Assembly: GCA_937905915.1 (NCBI GenBank)
Contig: CALCVR010000312.1
Coordinates: 1-5,046, forward strand
Source: an uncultured Eubacteriaceae bacterium
Lineage (GTDB): Bacteria > Bacillota > Clostridia > Oscillospirales > Acutalibacteraceae
Length of the DNA: 5,046 bases
Direction of reading: 5' to 3'
Under the pieces are notes generated by a model. The model saw only the letters and a program-made list of their open reading frames with translations. It did not search any database and had not been told where the DNA came from. Below are positions 1 through 4,083 of the stretch, in pieces. A program made the position numbers and the translations under genes. Every line of letters begins with the position of its first letter. Position 1 is the stretch's first letter.

Positions 1-3
1 ACG

Positions 4-246
4 ATGAGATTAGATAAATATTTAAAGGTATCGCGGCTTATTAAACGCCGTACCGTGGCAAATGAAGCTTGCGACGCCGGTCGGGTAATGGCAAACGGCA
101 AACCGGCCCGTGCATCCTACGATGTCAAGGTAGGGGATATCCTGGAAATCTCGTTGGGCTCCAATGTGGTCAAAGCCGAGGTGCTGGCGGTGACCGAACA
201 CGCTACCAAGGAAAACGCCGGGCTCATGTATCGCATGCTAAGTTAA
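4..246 (+). CDS. rqcP: RqcP (YabO), S4-domain ribosome-associated quality control factor
   Basis: An 80-residue protein made almost wholly of one S4 RNA-binding domain. It opens MRLDKYLKVSRLIKRRT and continues with AGRVMANGKPARASYDVKVGD, which is the characteristic order of the Firmicute YabO/RqcP family. Length is close to the roughly 85-90 residues usual for the family. In B. subtilis, RqcP works with RqcH on obstructed 50S subunits carrying peptidyl-tRNA and helps add C-terminal alanine tails to stalled peptides; this role is inherited here by homology. The ATG at 4 matches the conserved family N-terminus, but the window starts three bases earlier, so its ribosome binding site is not visible. 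It lies 107 bases upstream of yabP, as in the B. subtilis order, with no obvious terminator between them. The related Hsp15 family is a less likely assignment because of the short length and the yabP-yabQ-divIC context. Confidence 0.93.
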   Translation: MRLDKYLKVSRLIKRRTVANEACDAGRVMANGKPARASYDVKVGDILEISLGSNVVKAEVLAVTEHATKENAGLMYRMLS

Positions 247-353
247 GACGGGGACGATTAGCAAATTATATATGGAAAAGGCCCTCGCTTTGCTTCTAAA
301 AGGATTCTTTCCGTCATATGGATAAAGTGAACCATAAACGGGAGGGATAAAGC

Positions 354-635
354 ATGACAGAAGAAAAAAAGACGATGAAGATGCCCCATAACGTAATTTT
401 GGAGGACCGGCGAAATCTAACGGTGTCAGGCGTGTCGGACGTGGACAGCTTTGATGAGCAGAATATCACGGTATTTACCGATATGGGTGAGCTTGCGGTG
501 CGGGGATACAATCTGCATATCAACAAGCTCAATATTGAGACGGGGGAACTGACACTGGAAGGCGAGATTTCATCCCTTATCTATACCGATGAACAGCAAC
601 GGGGATCGGGATTTTTTGGCCGTTTGTTCAAATAA
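354..635 (+). CDS. yabP: YabP/YqfC-family sporulation protein YabP
   Basis: A 93-residue protein with no membrane segment or signal peptide. After a short lysine-rich start it shows the YabP/YqfC family pattern: HNVILEDRRNLTVSGVSDVD at residues 12-31, then SFDEQNITVFTDMGELAVRG, LHINKLNIETGELTLEGEIS and a closing YTDE. The repeated short beta-strand-like segments fit the family. In B. subtilis yabP is made in the mother cell under SigE and is linked to cortex and coat assembly together with yabQ; the exact biochemical function is not established. The ATG at 354 is preceded by the strong site GGGAGGG at 340-346. yabQ follows after 12 bases, so the two are surely co-transcribed. I could not find a convincing SigE promoter in the 107-base gap upstream. 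Confidence 0.93.
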   Translation: MTEEKKTMKMPHNVILEDRRNLTVSGVSDVDSFDEQNITVFTDMGELAVRGYNLHINKLNIETGELTLEGEISSLIYTDEQQRGSGFFGRLFK

Positions 636-650
636 GGGGGGAGGGCATTG
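636..650 (+). promoter_or_regulatory. Ribosome binding site deciding the TTG start of yabQ
   Basis: A ten-base purine run (GGGGGGAGGG, 636-645) directly follows the yabP stop codon and precedes TTG at 648. The spacing to the last G is short, but the earlier part of the run gives a normal distance. No comparable site precedes the in-frame ATG at 675. Confidence 0.6.
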
Positions 651-1184
651 GGAATCTCCCTAGCCGATCAGACCATGGATTTTCTGCTATCCTGCGGCGT
701 GGGATTTGTACTAGGGGCGTTTTACGAGATATTCCGGTTTTATCGGATCATCCTGCGTCCTGGAAAGGTTCTGGTCTTTTTCCAGGACCTTTTCTATTGG
801 ACGGCATGTGGAGTAGCCACCTTTCTTTTTATCTTCTGGGCCAACGCCGGAGAAATCCGAGGATTCCTTATTGTAGGGGAACTTCTGGGAGCGGTCATTT
901 ATTATTGTACCCTAGGCTGGCTCATGCTTCAAAATGCCCGCTTGATCGCCAGGATCTTACACCGTATTTCCATGTTTTTAAAGAAGTATGTGTGGACTCC
1001 ACTTACCAAACCATTCCGTCTGCTTTGGCGCGCCATCCGAAAAGGGACGGGGAAAATGGGCCAGACCACAAAAAAAGTTGGGATATCTGCCAAAAACCGC
1101 TTGAAAAAGCACCGGGCATTGTTGTATAATCTTTTTAATGGCATTCGCCTTTCAGGATCAAAAAAGGCCGGCAAAGGGGAGTAG
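648..1184 (+). CDS. yabQ: YabQ, membrane protein for spore cortex formation
   Basis: A 178-residue integral membrane protein. Hydrophobic stretches lie at about residues 9-28, 42-65 and 72-96, followed by a very basic cytosolic-looking tail rich in Lys and Arg from about 110 to the end. The N-terminal pattern with LGAFYEIFRFYRI, a short loop, then FFQDLFYW is typical of Clostridial YabQ. In B. subtilis YabQ sits in the forespore outer membrane and is needed for cortex peptidoglycan. The start is a TTG at 648 just after a G-rich run (636-645). The first ATG in frame, at 675, would cut off conserved N-terminal residues and has no ribosome binding site, so TTG is preferred. It lies 12 bases after yabP and 5 bases before divIC. 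A SigA-like promoter is embedded in its 3' end. The basic tail is long, but such tails vary within the family. Confidence 0.9.
   Translation: MGISLADQTMDFLLSCGVGFVLGAFYEIFRFYRIILRPGKVLVFFQDLFYWTACGVATFLFIFWANAGEIRGFLIVGELLGAVIYYCTLGWLMLQNARLIARILHRISMFLKKYVWTPLTKPFRLLWRAIRKGTGKMGQTTKKVGISAKNRLKKHRALLYNLFNGIRLSGSKKAGKGE
1101..1130 (+). promoter_or_regulatory. Putative SigA-type promoter inside yabQ, driving divIC-yabR
   Basis: A -35 box TTGAAA (1101-1106, five of six consensus bases) is followed after 18 bases by a perfect TATAAT (1125-1130). The expected start of transcription is near A1137, which would give a leader of about 53 bases before the GTG of divIC at 1190. It lies within the coding sequence of yabQ, whose local codons are AT-rich compared with the surroundings. 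It would allow vegetative expression of divIC and yabR without the sporulation genes. This is read from sequence only; promoter activity is inferred. Confidence 0.6.
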
Positions 1185-1189
1185 AGTTT

Positions 1190-1477
1190 GTGAAGGCTGT
1201 AAAAAAGAAACGTAAAAGCATCCTGCTGAGAATCGCCGCCTTTGCACTGGCGGTTTATTTGGTAGGGTCCTTGGTGAATTTGCAGTTGCAAATTAGCGCT
1301 AAGGAGAACGAACTCGACGATGTCAATCAACAGCTTCGCGAACAGACGCTTAAAAATGAGGACTTGTCAGCCTTGCTGGATTCTGGAGAAGACCCGGAGT
1401 ACATCGAGCGCATGGCCCGAGAGATGGGGTATGTGTATCCCGATGAGCAGGTCATCGTAGCCATTAACGGCAATTAA
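1190..1477 (+). CDS. divIC: FtsB/DivIC-type septum formation initiator protein
   Basis: A 95-residue bitopic membrane protein. A short basic cytosolic start (KAVKKKRKS) is followed by one membrane segment at about residues 11-29, then an extracytoplasmic coiled-coil region at about 32-62 rich in Leu, Gln and Glu, and the family end motif DPEYIERMAREMGYVYPDEQV (68-88). In Firmicutes DivIC joins FtsL and DivIB in the divisome and helps activate septal peptidoglycan synthesis. The GTG start at 1190 has a good site GGGGAG at 1176-1181 that overlaps the yabQ stop, with normal spacing. The position between yabQ and yabR is the same as in B. subtilis and supports the name DivIC over the paralogous FtsL. 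Apart from read-through, a SigA-like promoter about 60 bases upstream could drive it. Confidence 0.92.
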   Translation: MKAVKKKRKSILLRIAAFALAVYLVGSLVNLQLQISAKENELDDVNQQLREQTLKNEDLSALLDSGEDPEYIERMAREMGYVYPDEQVIVAINGN

Positions 1478-1522
1478 TCGGCTGAAAGGCAAAGGGCGAC
1501 TAAAGGAGGATATTTTCAGTTT

Positions 1523-1945
1523 ATGCAGGTTGAGGTAGGAGCCATCCTTGAAGGTAAGGTAACAGGCATTACAAAATTCGGCGCATTTGTTGAGCTGCCC
1601 GGCGGTAAGACTGGGCTTGTGCATATCTCTGAGGTGGCGTCCACCTATGTCAAGGAGATCCGGGATTATGTGACGGAAAATCAGACCGTCAAGGTCAAGG
1701 TGTTAAGCGTCAGCGACGACGGCAAGGTCAGCCTTTCCATGAAAAAGGCGGAAGAGCGCCCCAATCGTTCGGCTAGCCGCGGCCGTCCTGGTTCGTTTGA
1801 GTGGCATAGTACCCGCAGTGAACCGACTTCGTTTGAGGATATGATGTCTAAATTCAAGCAGGTCAGCGAGGAGAAAATGTCCACCTTAAAGCGCAATAAT
1901 GAATCAAGGCGTTCCCGGCGTGCAGGTGGTCCTTCTTCTCGATAA
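1523..1945 (+). CDS. yabR: YabR, S1 domain RNA-binding protein
   Basis: A 140-residue protein with one S1 (OB-fold) domain at about residues 3-75. It shows VGAILEGKVTGITKFGAFVEL, then GLVHISEVA, VKVKVLSV and DGKVSLSMKKA, the normal order of S1 motifs including the aromatic and histidine residues that contact RNA. The remaining half is a low-complexity basic tail (NRSASRGRPG) followed by SFEDMMSKFKQVSEEKMSTLKRNNESRR, the conserved end of the YabR family. The domain is like those in polynucleotide phosphorylase and ribosomal protein S1, but the protein has no catalytic part; its role is not firmly known and ribosome or RNA binding is inferred. The ATG at 1523 is preceded by AAGGAGGA at 1503-1510 with a rather long 12-base gap, and no other in-frame start is nearer. 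A strong terminator follows about 50 bases after the stop. Confidence 0.92.
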   Translation: MQVEVGAILEGKVTGITKFGAFVELPGGKTGLVHISEVASTYVKEIRDYVTENQTVKVKVLSVSDDGKVSLSMKKAEERPNRSASRGRPGSFEWHSTRSEPTSFEDMMSKFKQVSEEKMSTLKRNNESRRSRRAGGPSSR

Positions 1946-1959
1946 AGAGGGAAGACCTG

Positions 1960-1988
1960 TTGATATTTGGCCGAGGGTAAACCATAAC
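1960..1988 (+). promoter_or_regulatory. Possible SigA-type promoter just upstream of the 1998-2031 hairpin
   Basis: TTGATA (1960-1965, five of six) is spaced 17 bases from CATAAC (1983-1988, four of six). Transcription would begin near 1995, almost at the foot of the following terminator hairpin. This would place the hairpin at the extreme 5' end of the amidohydrolase transcript. The -10 box is imperfect, so this is a weak call that gains interest only because no promoter fits between the hairpin and the gene. Confidence 0.3.
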
Positions 1989-1997
1989 AATGGATGC

Positions 1998-2031
1998 AAG
2001 ACGGGGTGTAACATACACTCCGTCTTTTTTT
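1998..2031 (+). terminator. Intrinsic terminator after yabR
   Basis: A near-perfect inverted repeat pairs 1998-2009 (core AGACGGGGTGT) with 2015-2026 (core ACACTCCGTCT), giving 12 base pairs with a single G-U pair and a five-base loop AACAT. It runs directly into seven T residues at 2025-2031. This is a textbook Rho-independent terminator for the yabP-yabR block. It ends only 23 bases before the amidohydrolase start, so it may also act as a leader attenuator for that gene. Confidence 0.92.
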
Positions 2032-2054
2032 CTAAAGTCTAAGGAGGATATGGG

Positions 2055-3212
2055 ATGCTGATTATCAATGCAAAGATATACACCATGGAAGGTCCGGCCA
2101 TTGAAAATGGATGGGTCCAGGTGGAAGAGGATAAAATCAGAGATGTGGGGACAATGGATGAACTGCCACAAGATGGATGCCAACCTATCTTTGACGCCAA
2201 AGGAGGATGGCTCTTTCCGGGATTTATCGACGCCCATACCCATTTGGGAATGTGGGAGGATGGCCTGGGCTTCGAGGGGGACGACGGCAATGAGGATACC
2301 GATCCCTCTACCCCGCAATTGAGGGCGATCGACGCTATCAACCCTATGGACTACTGTTTTACCGAAGCGCTGCATGCAGGGGTTACCACCGTCATTACCG
2401 GCCCAGGCAGCGCCAACGCTATCGGCGGTCAGATGGCCGCCATTAAGACCATGGGAAAACGCATTGATGATATGATTGTCAAAGCGCCGGTGGCCATGAA
2501 ATTTGCGCTGGGAGAGAATCCTAAGACCTCCTATCACGGGAAAAGTCAGTCGCCGGTCACCCGTATGGCCACAGCCTCGATCATCCGGGAACAGCTGAGC
2601 AAAGCCATGCGGTATTATGAGGATATGCAGGCAGCCGCTAAGGATCCTGAACTGGAAGAACCGGAGTATGATGCCAAATGCGAAGCATTGATTCCACTTT
2701 TCCGGAAAGAGATCAAAGCCCACTTTCATGCCCATCGGTGTGACGATATTTTTACTGCGATGCGCATCGCCAAGGAATTTGATCTGGAATACGTCATTGT
2801 CCACGGCACCCAGGGACATAAGGCTGCCGATGTGCTGGCGAATGAGAAGGTGGATATGCTGGCAGGACCGGTATTGTGCGACCGTTCCAAACCGGAGCTC
2901 AAGGATTTAACCCCAGCCAATCCTGGAATTTTGAATCGTGCCAGCGTCCGTACCTCGATTGTCACCGATCATCCCGTCATCCCCATCCAGTATTTGCCCT
3001 TGTGCGCGGGGCTGGCCGTGCGGGAGGGTATGGAGTGGGAATCGGCCATCCAAGCAATTACCCTTGTACCGGCTAAGGTGTGCGGCATTGAGGATCGGGT
3101 AGGGTCTATCCGCCCGGGGAAGGATGCCGATTTAGTGCTGTTTGACGGCAATCCCTTGACTCTGGAGGCAAAGCCCTTGCTGGTATTGTGCAATGGACAA
3201 ATGGTGAAATAG
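2055..3212 (+). CDS. Imidazolonepropionase-like metal-dependent amidohydrolase, substrate unknown
   Basis: A 385-residue cytosolic protein of the amidohydrolase superfamily. A small N-terminal beta-sandwich part (LIINAKIYTM) leads into the TIM-barrel motif PGFIDAHTHLG, where His61 and His63 are the usual first metal ligands. Further conserved features are DPSTPQLRAIDAINP (83-97), HAGVTTVITGPGSANAIGGQ (107-126), ALGENPK with Lys149 just before it as a possible bridging residue, HFHAH (223-227), VIVHGTQ with His250, and TDHPVIP (304-310) carrying the catalytic Asp305. It ends with the composite-domain signature VGSIRPGKDADLVLFDGNPL. All expected metal ligands are present, so it should be active. 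The group is close to HutI-like COG1228 proteins, but no other histidine-degradation gene is nearby, so HutI itself is not supported. The start at 2055 has AAGGAGGA at 2041-2048 with ideal spacing; the earlier ATG at 2050 is out of frame and stops at once. Confidence 0.88.
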   Translation: MLIINAKIYTMEGPAIENGWVQVEEDKIRDVGTMDELPQDGCQPIFDAKGGWLFPGFIDAHTHLGMWEDGLGFEGDDGNEDTDPSTPQLRAIDAINPMDYCFTEALHAGVTTVITGPGSANAIGGQMAAIKTMGKRIDDMIVKAPVAMKFALGENPKTSYHGKSQSPVTRMATASIIREQLSKAMRYYEDMQAAAKDPELEEPEYDAKCEALIPLFRKEIKAHFHAHRCDDIFTAMRIAKEFDLEYVIVHGTQGHKAADVLANEKVDMLAGPVLCDRSKPELKDLTPANPGILNRASVRTSIVTDHPVIPIQYLPLCAGLAVREGMEWESAIQAITLVPAKVCGIEDRVGSIRPGKDADLVLFDGNPLTLEAKPLLVLCNGQMVK

Positions 3213-3240
3213 TAAACCAGATAGCAAACTATACCACAAG

Positions 3241-3271
3241 ATGCGCAAAGAAAAGTTTCTAAAATGTGCAT
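3241..3271 (+). other. Weak 3' hairpin after the amidohydrolase gene
   Basis: ATGCGCA (3241-3247) pairs with TGTGCAT (3265-3271) through seven base pairs including one G-U. A smaller inner stem pairs AGAA (3249-3252) with TTCT (3257-3260). No T run follows directly; the nearest (3286-3291) is about 15 bases downstream. It may stabilise or end the amidohydrolase message, but it is not a canonical terminator. Confidence 0.25.
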
Positions 3272-3295
3272 ATTGATAAATGCTAGTTTTTCATT

Positions 3296-3327
3296 TAAAT
3301 AAAATAAAATTTTTATTTATTTTTTAT
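3296..3327 (+). promoter_or_regulatory. A/T-only tract and imperfect palindrome, probable UP element
   Basis: A run made only of A and T just upstream of the hpf promoter. The left part (3297-3309, AAATAAAATAAAA) is the inverted repeat of the right part (3311-3322) apart from one extra A. It covers about -75 to -44 relative to the predicted start, overlapping the place where the alpha subunit C-terminal domain of RNA polymerase contacts A/T-rich UP elements. A GC-free hairpin terminator is an alternative, but a poor one. Confidence 0.45.
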
Positions 3328-3335
3328 GAACTCCC

Positions 3336-3364
3336 TTTACTTTTAATAGGTTGTATGGTATACT
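3336..3364 (+). promoter_or_regulatory. SigA-type promoter of hpf with extended -10
   Basis: TTTACT (3336-3341, four of six) is spaced exactly 17 bases from TATACT (3359-3364, five of six). The bases TGG directly before the -10 box form an extended -10 (TGn). Transcription should start near 3371, giving a leader of about 63 bases. Together with the upstream A/T tract this suggests a strong promoter. I saw no SigH- or SigB-like boxes, which regulate hpf in B. subtilis. Confidence 0.7.
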
Positions 3365-3393
3365 AAACACACAGTGAAAGGTCCCATCGCTAA

Positions 3394-3410
3394 AAACCCT
3401 TCTGGGGTTT
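3394..3410 (+). other. Small hairpin in the hpf 5' leader
   Basis: AAACCC (3394-3399) and GGGTTT (3405-3410) form a six-base-pair stem with the loop TTCTG. It stands about eight bases before the Shine-Dalgarno sequence at 3418-3424. It is followed by ATTTATAG rather than a T run, so termination is unlikely; it may stabilise the message or adjust translation. Confidence 0.4.
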
Positions 3411-3433
3411 ATTTATAGAGGGAGATGATCAGA

Positions 3434-3970
3434 ATGACGATTACCATTACCGGTAGAAAGGTCACTCTAAAGGATTCCTTTAAGCAGCGCGTGGAAAAAA
3501 AGCTCTCTAAGATGGACAGGCTTTTCGGCCCGGATGCGCAGGCAACTGTCACCGTTACACTGGAAAAAAACCGCCAGACGGTGGAGGTTACCATCAAGCA
3601 AAAGGGTATGACCTATCGCGCAGAGGAAACCGCCTTTGAAATGGAGGAGGCCTTTGACAAAGTAGTCGACATCCTCACCCGCCAGATCCGCCGCAACAAG
3701 ACTCGATTGGAAAAACGGTTGCGTATCGGCTCTATTGACGATATCGTCGTCGGAGCCCAGGAACCGGTGGAGGAAGAGACCGACTTTAAGGTAGTGCGCA
3801 CCAAGTATCTTCCCATCAAGCCGATCAGCGTGGAAGAAGCGATTCTTCAAATGAATATGCTGGGCCATGAGTTCTTCATGTTCCGCAACGCTGACACAAG
3901 CGAGATCAATGTCGTGTACCGCCGCAAGAATGGGGATTATGGCCTACTTGCGCCGGGGGAAGACGAATAA
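3434..3970 (+). CDS. hpf: Long-form ribosome hibernation promoting factor (HPF/RaiA family)
   Basis: A 178-residue protein with the two-domain plan of long HPF. The N-terminal domain (about 1-98) begins MTITITGRKVTLKDSFKQRVEKKL and has the beta-alpha-beta-beta-beta-alpha pattern that binds the 30S decoding region. After a variable acidic linker (about 99-117), the C-terminal domain (about 120-174) holds VVRTKYLPIKPISVEEAILQMNMLGHEFFMFRN and EINVVYRRKNGDYGLLAP, the part that dimerises to join two ribosomes into inactive 100S particles in starvation or stationary phase. The ATG at 3434 is chosen because the site GAGGGAG (3418-3424) touches the alternative ATG at 3425, leaving no spacing, and because the family normally starts right before the first beta strand. 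It has its own promoter and terminator, so it is probably a single-gene unit. The usual neighbour secA is not seen downstream. Confidence 0.95.
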   Translation: MTITITGRKVTLKDSFKQRVEKKLSKMDRLFGPDAQATVTVTLEKNRQTVEVTIKQKGMTYRAEETAFEMEEAFDKVVDILTRQIRRNKTRLEKRLRIGSIDDIVVGAQEPVEEETDFKVVRTKYLPIKPISVEEAILQMNMLGHEFFMFRNADTSEINVVYRRKNGDYGLLAPGEDE

Positions 3971-3980
3971 ATAAAAAGAT

Positions 3981-4060
3981 AAGGGCCGCAGCCAAGGGAT
4001 TCATCCGATGAATTGGTATTTCCAACCGTTGGACTTCCCAAGGGCCTGCGGCCCTTTTTT
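3981..4060 (+). terminator. Terminator of hpf with a branched interior
   Basis: AAGGGCCGCAG (3981-3991) pairs perfectly with CTGCGGCCCTT (4046-4056), eleven base pairs ending in a run of six T at 4055-4060, so it should terminate hpf transcription. Instead of a small loop it encloses 54 bases that hold two more hairpins: ATTCAT/ATGAAT (3999-4004 with 4008-4013) and TCCAA/TTGGA (4021-4025 with 4029-4033), both with the loop CCG. GGGA (3996-3999) may also pair with TCCC (4036-4039), sharing A3999 with the first inner hairpin. The result resembles a three-way junction. Its end is 24 bases before the methyltransferase start, so a leader or attenuator role for that gene is possible. Confidence 0.8.
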
Positions 4061-4083
4061 GTGGTAATAACCGGGAGGGTTTT

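Noticed and set aside
314..340. Possible SigE promoter for yabP (TCATATG at 314-320 and CATAAACG at 333-340)
   Set aside because: The boxes match SigE consensus moderately, but the gap of 12 bases is about two too short, and the predicted start would lie on or after the ribosome binding site at 340-346. Using CATATGGA at 315-322 as the -10 leaves no acceptable -35.
247..353. A terminator or promoter in the gap between rqcP and yabP
   Set aside because: Only weak pairings such as GGAAA (274-278) with TTTCC (308-312) and no T run are seen. Candidate boxes such as TTAAGA (243-248) and TATATG (269-274) are spaced 20 bases apart and match poorly.
1863..2819. A 318-codon open frame on the minus strand across yabR's end and the amidohydrolase
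   Set aside because: It is antisense to two well-supported genes and crosses the 1998-2031 terminator. Its translation shows no recognisable domain, so it is a shadow frame.
3213..3433. A raiA-motif structured RNA upstream of hpf
   Set aside because: This large RNA class is known upstream of raiA/hpf genes in Firmicutes. Here the transcribed leader is only about 63 bases, and the sequence before the promoter is mainly A and T with little stable pairing, so there is no room or signal for it.
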